The position numbers and the translations under genes were made by a program. The notes beneath the pieces are model-generated. The model was not told where the DNA came from, made no database searches, and worked only from the letters and a program-made list of their open reading frames with translations. A stretch of 64,000 bases of DNA. Origin: Welwitschia mirabilis. Taxonomy: Eukaryota > Gnetophyta > Gnetopsida > Welwitschiales. Below are positions 35,129 to 48,369 of this stretch, one piece after another; the first letter of the stretch is position 1, and the number at the start of each line of letters is the position of its first letter. The stretch is taken from NCBI GenBank assembly GCA_051453625.1, contig JBOZIK010000001.1:164335575-164399574 (forward strand), written 5' to 3'.

Positions 35129-36492
35129 ATGGCTACGGTTGCAGTGACATGCCTTCTCCTTGGGGTGTTTCTTGCAGTGAAATGGAAGGTCATGGATGCC
35201 TCGCGTTTGCCCCAGTCCCAAGTGACTACCCAATTCAAAGCCATGAAATTCCAGGAAGGATTCAATACACTCTGGGGAAGTGATCACCAAAATATTTCAG
35301 AAGATGGTATGTCTGTTATCCTCAAGATGGACAGATATTCGGGTAAGTTCTTCATTGTAACCCTAGTTTTGTAAGCCTTCTGTATCTCAAGATTTGAGTT
35401 GCTAGTCTTTTTGGGGTTCTGTTCTGCAGGGAGTGGATTTAAATCGAAGGAGGGTTACATGCACGGCTTTTTCAATGCAGCAATGAAATTGCCTCCTGGA
35501 TATACTGCTGGAATTATCTGCACCTTTTATGTACATTGACCCACTGCGAGTTCCTTTTTCTCGTTCACTTCATTCTGGGTTCTCAATATGTTAGCTGGGT
35601 GGCCACTATTTTCTAGTAACTATATTATTACATATAAATAAAATAGATACTTTATATATAATTGTCCATGAAATGACCTTTTAAAGCTAGGAAAAATGAT
35701 CCGTAAACTTCTTTGGAAACTAAAAAACAACGGTTCACTATGGCAGCTGTCCAACAATGAAGCTTTTCCAGGTGTACATGACGAGCTGGACTTTGAGTTC
35801 CTGGGCACAATTCCGGGAGAGCCATACACTTTGCAGACAAACATGTACGGCAATGGCAGCGGCGACGGCAACTCCACAGTCGGCAGGGAAGAACAGTTCC
35901 ATCTCTGGTTCGATCCCACGGAGGATTTCCACAACTATTCCTTCATCTGGGCTCCCCACTACATCCTGTAACGCCAAACACTCACAATTTCTCCGTTCCT
36001 CCTTTCCCATTTTGTGCTTTTGGGCAGCCGAGATCCGATAAAACTGATGTAGGCAGCAACTGAATTTTCTATTAACTGTGCAGATTCATGGTGGATGGCG
36101 TGGTGATCAGGCACGTAAGCAAAATGAAGGGTCTGGGCGGACAGTTCCCATCAAAACCGATGTGGGTATATGCCACAGTCTGGGATGCTTCAGAGTGGGC
36201 TACAGACGGAGGAAGATACAGAGCCAATTACAGTTATGAGCCATTTCTTTGCTCTTATAAAAATCTCATAATTGAAGGCTGTTCTGCAACTTCTTCTTTC
36301 TCTGCGGTGAGGAGGAAATGTTCTTGGTTGGAGGTCTTGAACGGAATTGTGCAACCATCACTTTCCCATCCTCAGAAGAAGGATCTGCGCATGGTTCGCT
36401 CAGATTACATGAGTTATGATTATTGCGCTGATTCTGCGCGCTACCCCAGTGGACTCCCTGAATGTCCCCGCCCTCGCCCTTCGTCCATCTGA
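35129..36492 (+). CDS. Xyloglucan endotransglucosylase/hydrolase, group III-A (XTH31/32-like), 4 exons
   Basis: Secreted GH16 enzyme that cuts xyloglucan in the cell wall and either rejoins it to another chain or hydrolyses it. Exons 35129-35342, 35430-35530, 35747-35967 and 36084-36492; all introns (87, 216, 116 bases) are GT-AG and phases join cleanly to 314 residues, a normal length. Residues 1-24 form a signal peptide (hydrophobic [15 protein letters not shown]). The active site [10 protein letters not shown] is at 116-125: Glu118 nucleophile, Asp120, Glu122 acid/base. Then [36 protein letters not shown] (200-219) and the XET C-terminal domain with Cys245, 258, 293 and 306. [11 protein letters not shown] before the active site, LGT instead of LGN after it, and the GSGDG loop match plant XTH31/32, a group known mainly for hydrolase activity. 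The usual N-glycosylation site next to the active site is absent; other N-x-S/T sites occur. Start chosen for the signal peptide and the good ATGGC context. No stops or frameshifts, so probably functional. Confidence 0.93.
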
Positions 36493-36502
36493 AGTTAGGA
36501 AT

Positions 36503-36590
36503 TGTGTTTGTATTTTGTATTGCTTCTTTTTGGCGGGTGATATATTGGGCAGAGAAAGCCAAAACAATTGTAAAGGGAAACTTTAATAAT
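36503..36590 (+). terminator. Likely XTH 3' UTR and polyadenylation signals
   Basis: A T/G-rich element (TTGTGTTTGTATTTTGTATT at 36503-36522) followed by AATAAT at 36585-36590, an arrangement seen at plant polyadenylation sites. Inferred from composition only. Confidence 0.35.
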
Positions 36591-36599
36591 GGTAATTCC

Positions 36600-39469
36600 T
36601 ATTGGGCTACAAACACCATGATACTATGATGGTTCAAATAAATTGATCCAGTTACATATAAAGTGAGTGTCATAGCAGACTAAGCAAGACATCACTTTTA
36701 TGAATGGAAGACAATGTCCTATTAATTAGACCATTAGACCACCAACTATTGGCATTGTGGTAGTGAGAAAAAATAATGTTCTATGCAAGTTATTTATACA
36801 AGGTAATTTATTATGTAATTATTATTGTTATTGATTAGGTATTCAAGTGTGAATAAATTAAGTAGTTCAAGTTTTTAATAGTTAATCTTTTTATTTAATT
36901 GAATTTAAGATATTTTAATAGTAATTTATAATGGACTTAACCTGTTAGTAGGGACTTCTCACTAGGAACATTGTTAAGTGCCTTGTGACTTACATAAGAA
37001 ACCGTTGTCACTAAAGTACACTATAAACAATGATTTTTGCATACCATAAGCCTATTTACAAAAGTGACATATGAAGAAGAAAGATTAAGAACAATGGAAA
37101 ATGCATAATCCTTTTACTCTATTAATAAAATCATTTAAGAGGAAAAATTAGGGGAAACTATGTTACCCTATGCTTAAGATGCAAAACTAAATAAAAAGAA
37201 TAAAGCTAAAGAAGACATTAATTCAAAAATCATTACTAAAGTAAAATTAAGATAAAATTATAAAGCCAAAACCAACCCTTTATTGGTAATCTTACAGTTT
37301 ACTTTTCAAAACAAGGGATTGCATCTTTAACAGAACTTGAGGACTAGATGTCTTTTTCATGATATTATAAAATTGAAGGCTCTACTACAAAAACATGACA
37401 TCAAGTTTATTGTAGGAAATGGCAATAATTTCTGATGTTAACATTTACTAACTCCAACAAGTTTTAATGTTGTTATATTATCACTGAAATTATTAGAACT
37501 ACAATAGTGGATATCACATGCCTCTTGAAACTAGTTGATAGCTAATTGTGCAATTGAGATTGCAACTTAAATTAACTAAGAAGAGTAGAAAGATTTGTAT
37601 TTGATATTTGTATAAGTGAAAGTAGAGGATCTTAAAGCTTATTTTCTTTTTATGACCCCATCTATACATAGCTTAAGTATGCAATTACAGTTGGGCTAAC
37701 CAAGATTGAAAGAATGTCAAAGTAGAAATGCCCTTTCACCATAACAACTAAAGCTTTATCTTTAAGCATTATAATCATTCTTAAGAATGTTGAAGATCAA
37801 GAAAAAATGCCATCACATATATATCCACTAAAGCTTCACTTTTGACCATGAAAATCACAACTATGATTACCCTCTTGTGAAGAATTTACTCTTTTCCTAT
37901 AAGTAAACTGAACATAATCATAAAAAGAGCTACTACTCAATATTACATGAAATGTGAAAGATTATCGAATTCTTGTTGCATCTCATGTATTTAAAACAAG
38001 TGTGTAAAAACATGTTATTTGCCAAAAAATTATATTATATTCATATTTTACTTTTATTACATATACAATTAAATAAATTTTTTTAATTGATATCCTTATT
38101 TTTTAAAAATGTTAATGTCACAAGTATTTTCATATAGGAGTTTATTTAATGTAGATCTAGCCATCACCCTCTTATATTTTGTCATTTCTTGTCTACCTCA
38201 TTTATTCTATTCAAGTCCTTATTGAGAATATTTCATCAAATGATTAGACAATTACACCCCTATGAATAATTTAATCGGTTAGTATTTAGTTTGTTAAATT
38301 GAGATAATTGCATGTTTTCCTAAGATCATTGTATTTTAATCTTGAAGAAGTTTCTCCAAAAAGAAATCCTAATAGTAGAAGAGTGTTGTCATAATTGTTT
38401 GATTGTGAGTTTAATTTTTAAAAACACTTTTAAACCAAAATAATAACAATAAATCTTGAAGAAGAATTATAATTTGTTTTAATTAGTTTACCTGTATCTC
38501 ATACACTATTATATCCAAACTATGGAAATGCCTGGTATTTTAAAATTTTAGTTTAATTAAAGTATGTGGCCAAAATATTAAAGACCATATCTATTTTATC
38601 CTATTTCAAAGAAAACTAAATCTAATTTATGCAAATCACATTCTCTGAGGAGCATAGAATCTTCAGAAAAGTTGTGTTTTCATGTGATATAAGAAAACTA
38701 GCCTATAATAGCATAGTTATAATACATATACATAATTTCCATTATATACATAATTTTACAAAAAGCATTAAGATTTTACAACCATGGTTAATTCAAAACT
38801 TAAATTCTTTATTGGTGTAATTTAAAGTAAAACCCATATTTATTATGAAAGCACTTATTAATAACTTTTCAAAGTGCAGAACATCATTATTGAGATTGTG
38901 ATAAAAGGATTTTGTTAAGTGTAATGAAAGTTTAATAATCATTATTATTGTCATAAAAAGCATTAATTTTATCAAATTTGTCTAGCAATTATTTCATAAT
39001 AATTACCACTATGTATTGAATCTTTGTTTAATATCATAACAGTTCTTTACAAAAGCTCATTATTTACAAAATCTAATAGTTGAGGGGAAAAAATAATTAT
39101 TGCAATTATAATTTTTATTTATTGTGAAGGGTAATCGACTTTAACTAATAAGTTGATATTAATCTTCTAGTGAAGAAGCCTATGACAAGGAAATAAAGAT
39201 AGTACAACTAAGTAGAATTTATGATTGAAAAATACATCATAAAAATAGAGATAAAATTTTAGAAAGTAAGTAGACTAGATTCCCTATATAAAAGAACCTA
39301 CTATGGCCAAGAGAGTATCCAAGTTATTGTCTTTATTTACAAAGGTATCGTGTGTAATGGGAAAACATGTTATTAATAATACAAATTAATAATAGAAAAG
39401 TTTATGTTATCCCATCTATAATGAGTATGTGTTAACTTTTGAAAGATGAATAATATGCTTCTATGGTTG
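36600..39469. other. AT-rich sequence downstream of XTH, no gene recognised
   Basis: Both strands were read for retroelement motifs, tRNA-like folds and exon-like stretches, with no supported call. Short ORFs (38629-38820, 38793-38975) have no domain and biased composition. Confidence 0.5.
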
Positions 39470-40840
39470 GATTATCATTTCTTCTACTATGAAAGCTATG
39501 ATGATATCCCCTGCATTACTTGGATGACTTCAACGACATGCAAATTTTCTTTTTTTCATTTAAGAAAATTAAAAACAATGCATAATAAACTAATTTCTGC
39601 ACTATAATAGTCTTTTATTACTTTGCACTATGAAAAACAAAAATATGTCTAAACAAATAGACATATTGTCATAGTAATTATGCATTAAAAAAATGGAAGG
39701 GGGATGCTTTAATGATAATATTAAATTATCAATGGATAGTTAAAAACTTAGATGTAAATGTTATGTAATGAAGAGATAAAAAATTTCAAAAACCAAAAAT
39801 CAAAGCCACAGATGATGGAATACTTATCTATTATTATCATTTCTTCTAGCATGTAAAATAGAAAAATAATCCATAATAAATTAGTTTCTAGACTACTAGT
39901 ATTCTACCACTACTGTGCACTATGGGGAAAATGCAAAAACAAATAGATATTCCTTCATAGCATTATGCATAGAAATTATGCATTGGAAAAGAAAGAAAGA
40001 CGAACATTTCATGGTAATTATGCTTAGACAAAAAAGAAAAATGGATGCTTTAATGATGTAAAATGATGATTTAAAATTTAAAATTTCATATGAAAATGTA
40101 GCACAAGGAAGAGTCATAAAATTGAGAAAAGCCAAAAAACAAACAAAAAAAAGCTTTGATTGAATAAAGTTTTACATAAGGGAAGATCTACCTATTGTTA
40201 TCATTTTCTTCATAATTTTTCTTTACTTTGAACCTTACATAAATAGAACTTATCATCTCAAAAGAAGAAAGAAAAGGAAGTTCTAACTATAATATCAACT
40301 ACTACTACAAATCAACCATGAAATTAACCTACCATCCATATATCTATATTCTATTCATGGAAATCCCTAATAAATGATCAAATAAAACATGAATTTTTTT
40401 AATTAGGAAAAGAGTAATGCTATGCTACTTAATCATGGATAAATGATTAATTGGATTGCATTTATTTCCAAATTTATAACAATCTATGATTACTATACAT
40501 TATGAAAAATGAAAATATGCCCAAATAAACAAACACACCATCATATGTATTGCATGTAAAAACTATGTAAAAAGAAAGAAAGGAGTATAGGCATTTTGTA
40601 GCAATTATGTATATAAAATATAGGACTATGGATTCTTCAAGGATAATATAAAAGAATCAATGAAAATTTGAAAAGTAAAATGTAAATAAAACATAGTAAA
40701 GAGATACAAACCTATAAAAAGAAAAAATCAAATTGGTAAATTCTTTAGTTAAGTAAAGTCATAGGTCATGGAATATCAATCTCTCTCATAATTTCATATC
40801 ACATTTTTGTTTTCTTTGGGCCTCGTATGAATTATCATTT
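39470..40840. repeat. Degenerate tandem repeat, units of about 300-400 bases
   Basis: Recurring strings in the same order: TTATCATTT(T)CTTCT (39473, 39834, 40197), GCACTATG..AAA (39625, 39917; CATTATGAAAAATG near 40500), AAACAAATAGA(C/T)AT (39652, 39938), ATTATGCAT(T/A) (39680, 39963), and GGATGCTTTAATGAT (39706, 40044; GGATTCTTCAAGGAT near 40630). About three units with indels. Function unknown. Confidence 0.5.
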
Positions 40841-43299
40841 CAAAGATAGAAAAGAAAGGGAACTTTAATCCTCATATTAACTCTTTTTACAAGGTGAAAA
40901 TGTAGTTACATTATGATCATACATATATAAAGTGTCAACAGTAACCCAAAAGAGTGCTCAAATCAAATGTAAATTGTTTTTATATAAACTGGCAAGGAAG
41001 TTAAGCTATGATACTATGACATCCTATAACAAAGAAATAATTTACTGGATGCCCTCATTAATTTTAGCCAATGAAAAAGCTTTAAGGATTTTTTTAATTA
41101 AATAATATAAAAATACTCTTACAGTGTTTTCTATATTCATTAGCTGTAGGATGTGAATGGACTTACATAGACATTTAAAAAGTAGGAAAAAAAAGGGGGA
41201 ATATGCTATAAAACAACCAAATTCTAAGGAAGCATACATCAAAATGAGGAAGAACTATTTGACCAATGTTTCAATAGAATAGGAGATAATTAGATTATAA
41301 TTAAATTTTCACTTTATAAGCATGGATTTAAAAGTAATACATTACAAAATAAAAGTCTTAAATCTTAAATCTAGAAATGTATAACTAGGATTCTTTCATA
41401 AATATGAATGCAATGATGTTTCTAGATTGGTAAGGAATCAAGGGTCTAAAACACTTTCAAAAACTAAATAGTACCTTAGAAGACTTGTTAGATTCTAATA
41501 AGAATATGCTTCTATCTTGAATGAATACTAAAAAAGGTATCAGAATACATATCCAATCATTTCATCCATAAATAAATCAATAAATAAATTTTAGAAACTA
41601 TCATCATTATTACAAAAGGAGCAAGTAGCACCTATATTAGGTAGACCTTAATGAAAGAGATACTAGGCAAAGTAATATTATTTTGCTAAGGTGATTAATT
41701 TGTACATGCTTTAAGATTTTCATATATATTGATTCTCTAAGTTTAAGGCATGTAATAATTTATCACAATAATCTTTTACAATATGTCTGTCAAAAGAATA
41801 GAATAAAGTTATTTCTTTATTTTTTTATGAGATAAATAAGACTACAATTCTCCTACTATATTAAGTTTAGATGTAAAACATAATTATCTTGAACATGAAG
41901 TACATTATAAATATAAGGAATAAAAACTACATAATTTTTTATGTAGAATTGAAATGAAATAGATATATTAAATGTTTTCCATGAAAACCACTACTCACTA
42001 ACTTGTAAATATAAAAACGAAGTAGCACTGTGATTAACCTAATGAGCTACTAATTAAGATCTTAAAGAAGAAATTGAACTATCATTTAATGGTAATTAAC
42101 ATGAAACTTCCTCTTGCAACATAAAATAGAAAATAGAAAAATTATTTCGAAAATCTTCTTATACACAATTTCCCATGTAATCAAAGCTCTTTTAAAATAA
42201 TAGATCCTTTAATCTCAATATTCATTAAAGAAATAAATCAATTAATAGGATGGATTCCTTTCCATCTTGGTTGGATAGGTAGTCTTTAATCATTCAAAAA
42301 CTAAGTCAAAACATCATTTTATGAAGTTAAAACACTTAGCTAATAAATTACCACAAAGGGATATACCCTATAGAAAGTTATTAAAAAAATCTAAAGCTTT
42401 TTTTATCTTAGGTAAACAACAAATCTTTCATGTAATGCTATGAAATCCTTTCCTATGATTGTTACCTAATTCTAGAAAGTTATAAAGTAATTTTTTAGAT
42501 CATTTTAACTTACAGTAATAAAATCTAAATAAGAGAAATTATGGATATGATTAATAAACAAACTACTTTAAATGCTAAGTACATATTTAAGAGATTATGA
42601 TCTTATTAGTTTTTTATTTAATTGCTTTAAAATATAATTAATTAATAAGAAACTTTTATAGTTTCTTAAATGTATATTAAATAAAAGAAAATTTTAAGAA
42701 ATATAATCACCTCATTATCTTAAACACTTGTCCACAATTTAGAGAGAAGACATGTATAATTTTTATAAATACCAAAGACATTTCCTAATTGATCTTAAAA
42801 CTAGAGAGAGAATAACAAAGAGAAATTTTGGAAAGCACCTACATAATAATATATTGAGAATTCTTAGAAAAGAAGTTGTCATTTCCAAATTATATTTTAA
42901 TAAGATGCTTATGTCTTCACCAATATGATTACCATAAATAAGTTTTCCTTTTTGTTCATCTAAATATCATGGCATAAAAAGTATGTATGATGATAAAAAG
43001 ATATAAAGTCAAATAATGTCCTTGCATTACTAATAGTTCATTAAAAAAGATAATATTAACACCTATTAAGTTAGAAATACAAGAATTTACATCTTTAAAA
43101 CATAAATTATTATATTAATGAAAACCGTTTCAAATCCTATCTTTTTAATAACATGTAAAAAAACTGATACTTGTCTAAAGAAATTTAGGCTAATTCATCA
43201 TAGTGAAGAAATTAGATTAACTATTTTAATCATAGAAACATGTATTCTATCTTTTTTGATGTCATATGTTTCCTTGTGATGTTTTCAAGCTTTTAGCTG
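40841..43299. other. AT-rich sequence, no gene recognised
   Basis: No motif read on either strand. Minus-strand ORF 41042-41242 is short and without domain. Confidence 0.5.
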
Positions 43300-44770
43300 C
43301 ATCTTAAATCTTATGCTAAACAAAGGAGCTATAACTACAAAACATACCAGCAATACTAGTTACTTATATGGAGGTATCTATTACTTTAGGAGAATTGCTT
43401 TTAGACTTATGTTCAGATTTCATTATGGAGAAACTATTGGTTCTTGGTTGTTGATCTAGCCAGTTACTACATCAAAATCTAGCCATTACATTTAGATATA
43501 AAGTAATTAATATTATATAAAATGATAGTATTACTGGTAACACATGGCCATGGCATTATTTGATGGAGGAATCTTGCTCCCAAATCTATGGATCAAACTC
43601 ATCATAACAATCCATGTCATTTCGNNNNNNNNNNNNNNNNNNNNNNNNNNNNNNNNNNNNNNNNNNNNNNNNNNNNNNNNNNNNNNNNNNNNNNNNNNNN
43701 NNNNNNNNNNNNNNNNNNNNNNNNNNNNNNNNNNNNNNNNNNNNNNNNNNNNNNNNNNNNNNNNNNNNNNNNNNNNNNNNNNNNNNNNNNNNNNNNNNNN
43801 NNNNNNNNNNNNNNNNNNNNNNNNNNNNNNNNNNNNNNNNNNNNNNNNNNNNNNNNNNNNNNNNNNNNNNNNNNNNNNNNNNNNNNNNNNNNNNNNNNNN
43901 NNNNNNNNNNNNNNNNNNNNNNNNNNNNNNNNNNNNNNNNNNNNNNNNNNNNNNNNNNNNNNNNNNNNNNNNNNNNNNNNNNNNNNNNNNNNNNNNNNNN
44001 NNNNNNNNNNNNNNNNNNNNNNNNNNNNNNNNNNNNNNNNNNNNNNNNNNNNNNNNNNNNNNNNNNNNNNNNNNNNNNNNNNNNNNNNNNNNNNNNNNNN
44101 NNNNNNNNNNNNNNNNNNNNNNNNNNNNNNNNNNNNNNNNNNNNNNNNNNNNNNNNNNNNNNNNNNNNNNNNNNNNNNNNNNNNNNNNNNNNNNNNNNNN
44201 NNNNNNNNNNNNNNNNNNNNNNNNNNNNNNNNNNNNNNNNNNNNNNNNNNNNNNNNNNNNNNNNNNNNNNNNNNNNNNNNNNNNNNNNNNNNNNNNNNNN
44301 NNNNNNNNNNNNNNNNNNNNNNNNNNNNNNNNNNNNNNNNNNNNNNNNNNNNNNNNNNNNNNNNNNNNNNNNNNNNNNNNNNNNNNNNNNNNNNNNNNNN
44401 NNNNNNNNNNNNNNNNNNNNNNNNNNNNNNNNNNNNNNNNNNNNNNNNNNNNNNNNNNNNNNNNNNNNNNNNNNNNNNNNNNNNNNNNNNNNTGGCTTAG
44501 TAGCTTGAATTCATTTGATGTTTTTTGAGTTTGGTTTCATACTTATCATACTTACGAAGAGATTCTGATGAAGTAAAGTGATAAAGGTATCTCATCATTG
44601 GTTATGTAGTGAATGAGATATTGTCATCATGATCTAAGCTACAATTATGTTAGCACCTTTTGGATTCAATAAGGAACTTATAATATATCATTGAATGAAA
44701 GATTTTTATTTATTGTAACATTAATACTAGTATTTAAGTATGAATTCCATTTTTAGCTCTCCTTATTTGA
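43300..44770 (+). mobile_element. LTR fragment related to element B LTRs, with 868-N gap
   Basis: Left of the gap, 43500-43620 (GGCATTATTTGATGG, CTCATCATAACAATCCA) resembles 30420-30485 of the element B LTR. Right of the gap, 44500-44760 (TTTCATACTTATCATACTTACG, TAGTGAATGAGATATTGTCA, then CATGATCTAAGC) resembles 30930-31060. The order and orientation are the same as in the 29979-31360 LTR. No primer-binding site or second LTR seen, so possibly a solo LTR. The gap is longer than the missing LTR part should be. Confidence 0.5.
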
Positions 44771-44779
44771 TGTCATCTT

Positions 44780-46000
44780 TCAACATTCTTACCTTCAAAG
44801 TTGCTTGAATCTTCTCACTAAAATAAAAGTGCATTTTTTAACTGTTTTCTACCATAATTATCATTGAGAAAAAAATGACTAATAATCTTTCTACAATGAA
44901 GGATCTAGTTTTTATTTTTAAAATATATCCTTAGGCACTGTTATATGCAAGCTAAGATAAAAATCCATTTAATTTTATCATAAGATTTTACATGATCAAG
45001 TTTAAGGAAGAGCATATCTTTGCTAGGGTCTTTTTCTCGTGCTTCACCTTTCTAAGAAAATCTAAAATTATTAAGAAGATATATAATTTTAATAAAATAA
45101 CTATCCTTAATAAAAATTATATTAGTTAATATATTATTTCTTAATTTATTAGCTAAACGTCTATATAAAATTTTATAAGAAACATTAAGTAAAGTAATTA
45201 ATTAGTTTTTAATTAGAAATGAAATGCAAATCAGCTAACTTTAAGAAAAGAAAAATAACACCTTTTTTAAGACTTGGATTTAAGTTACTCTCATGTGATG
45301 CATCCTAACCTAGTTTAACATATTATTTTACAATAATATCCCAATGGTTTATATAGAATCCTATATTAAAAATGACCCCTTCTTGGAGCTCTATAATTAG
45401 CCATGTTAAAAATAGCTACTTTTAACTCATCCTCTCTAATATCTTCCTCTAGAATTTTATTATTAGCTTCTAAAACCTTTTATAGAATAAATTTAGCATT
45501 TTAATAAAAAATACCAATAAAAACTATGTGATTTGAAGACCTTTGTAAAATTTTTGTCTAATTAATTGATAAGGGCTTTGTAGATTAGAGTGTAAACAAT
45601 CATCAAATTCAAGTTTATCTAATTAAGTAGAAGTAAAAGCTCTCAAGGAACTAAAAAATTATTTACATTTGAAATCTTAAATGTAAAACTAAAAAAATTC
45701 TACTTTTAACATCAACACCTTTAGTAAATTAGATTTCTTAGGAATTTAAGTAATTCTTGATTTCTAAAAATTAATTATAAAGATGATGATTAAAATGATC
45801 TTGTGTTATTATAGCCCAAACTAATAACATATTATTTTGAATGTTTTGAATGTGCTTCTCTCACTTTAGTAGCCATTCATTTACAAACATGACTATAATA
45901 ATTCTAAATAAAATATGTAACATGAATTAACCATGTAATACATTTAATATTGCCACTTGGATAAGGCCTTATGTTTTATAAAATATGAAAAATAGTTTTG
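44780..46000 (-). pseudogene. LINE remnant: linker and reverse transcriptase
   Basis: Minus-strand pieces in order: KGVDVKSRIF near 45700, KVLEANNKILEEDIREDELK near 45480-45420, IFNMANYRAPRRG near 45415-45375 (the KAPGPDG block), LITLLNVSYKILYRRLANKL near 45215-45140, and FLKLDHVKSYDKIKWIFI at 45012-44957 (the 'FLK.D..KAYD...W.F' block with the first catalytic Asp). The YADD-type motif should lie further down but is not seen before the LTR-like sequence at 44770. Frameshifts and stops throughout. It belongs to the same broad L1-like group as 32946-34130 but the two differ clearly. Confidence 0.8.
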
Positions 46001-48369
46001 TCTTTTTCAAAATTATATACATTTTCATTCATTTATAATTTAGGAATTTTCATATAATATAATGAGAGAAGAATATTTTTTCTTAACCAAATGCATGAAT
46101 TCAACCTATAAACAATGGCATAATGATTTAATAATAAGAATTTATTATAAAATTTAATAGAAGTATTCCCATTCTAGTAACAAAAAATAAAAATAAACCT
46201 ATCAAGGCATGAAAGAATAAGATCACATTCTAATCAAGAATTTGATCGAATATTTAAAAACTTACTTAAGCAGAAGAATGTTAATTAACAAGACAAATTC
46301 ACTCTTTAAAAGAAGACTAGAAACATTTTTTTAAAAATTAATTCATTTGTAAAGAGAAGTTTCTAATATTACAAATGGATTCTTGATCATATTAAAATTT
46401 CCACTAAGGATTTGGAAGTAAAAAATTAATTCTAATCATAAGGTGACTCTTTAGAAGCTTTATTTAGAGAATAAATTAAATAGATTTTAAAAACTTCATG
46501 AGGGAAATAAAGAAACATCCCACTACACTTATTTTAAGAATCATAACCATTTTGAACTACTTTAGAATGTAAATGTTTGTGAAGAATGGTAAAAGAATCA
46601 CATCCATAGGTATGATGCTTTTCAATACATGTAATACTATTTTTAATAAAGTTACCAATAAAAGTTATTTATAAGAAAGAAAAAGATGCTAATCTTAAAA
46701 CAAAATATTTGCAAGAAAATATGTTATAAATAAACATTGATAACATCCTATTTAAATAAATTGTTAGCTAAAATAAAATCAAAATCTTTCACTTTTATTC
46801 TGGTTTTGAAATTATATGGTGAGGTCTCTTAAAATCCATATTAAATAGATTTTATGATATTTTAATTTCTTATGTAAATAGTATGAAGTGTAATTATTGT
46901 TAGCACTTACAATATTTGCATTTCCACATAGAGTATGTGATTATTATAAATTTCAAAATCCTTGTATTGTTGTAGTTAAAATCAAGAAAAAAAAAACCTT
47001 TCTTCATTAACATTTAAATTTTCATAGTTATAAAAAGCACTCTCAAATTTGTATTAGCAAATATTTACCATTCTACATTTCACTTCTTCTTGCTACTTTT
47101 TAATCTTAATATTTATTCTTTATAACACTATAATAATGCAATTATGAAAACGTTTCATGTACTATATGGTGATTATTTGTAAAAATAGCTAGAAGTGTGT
47201 AATTAGAAAAGATTTTTAATTGTGATAACACATGATTATTATTTATAACTATCATGTTCAACCAAAATTAAAATGTTAGTAAATTTGTAATGACTAATTG
47301 AACTTCACCACTATAATTTTGAATTTTAATAGTTATGTTTAATTATGAAATGATTTTTATGTAATAAGCATCACCATCTATCTAGAAAATGAAAGATATA
47401 AGTCTTGAATGTTCTTGCAAGATGTTATAAAATTTTCCTTATGCATAGTGTTCTTCTACTTCTCTTATATGAAAACCTCCCTTACACAAACATAGTCCTT
47501 TTACTTTTTACAAAGTCCTTCTATGCTTATTCAAATTAGAATTAGATTGATTCTTATTTTATTTTGATCCATGTCATTCCATATGTAATAAATAAGAAAA
47601 TATGGATTTTGACATCACTCTTGATAATATGATAGTGTAATATTGGCATTAGTATATTTTAAGTTTTAACAAGAGGTTAATTTGTGCCTTAGTACATACA
47701 TAAACTTGATATGATAAGTAATGTCTTCATGTTAATATTGATAAGATACATAAGATATGTGACACTTTTTAAACATTAGAAGACTTATAAGTTCCAAAAT
47801 ATTGCTTAAAATTTTAAAGTCCTCTTTCTAGTTTTTTTTCAATTCCAAAATAACTAGATCTTTGGGATAATGTATTTTAATCCTTTTGAAAATATAACAT
47901 GCATTTTTTTATTTTTTTTAATCTCAAATCTATCTACTTTATGGAATCTCACACTCTTGACATTGTTCTTCATCTAAGGAAGAAGGCTTGCTTTATTCTA
48001 AAATAAACAAATTAGTAATACAACCTCCACACTTATTTACTAAATTTATTCTAGTCTAATGCTACTTATAAAGGATCATTTGCAAATTTGAAAGTGTAAT
48101 TATCAAATCCATTAAGTCTATGTTAGTATAATATTTGATGAATATTTATAAGCCATTCATTTGATCATATGTAAAGAGTAGGTTAGGATAGTATATTGAA
48201 ACACTATTTAACTTTTATGTTTTTTAAGTTGCAGTTTAAGTCATAATTATTTACATGTAAGTAATCTTAAATTATAATTTAGCTGTTACTACAAATGAGA
48301 AATTAATTGGATTACTAGATATAACAATAATTGAACCCAGATAGTTTAGGATTTTAGAAGCCATATGTT
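46001..48369. other. AT-rich sequence, no gene recognised
   Basis: May include the endonuclease end of the LINE on its left, but nothing readable. No RNA gene or ORF supported. Confidence 0.45.

Noticed and set aside
35074-35283. 69-codon ORF starting upstream of the XTH start
   Set aside because: It is in another frame and overlaps exon 1; the frame from 35129 gives a signal peptide and XTH sequence.
35620-36562. Several 60-134 codon ORFs on both strands over the XTH gene
   Set aside because: Shadows of the XTH exons, or exon pieces running into introns; the spliced model explains all conserved sequence.
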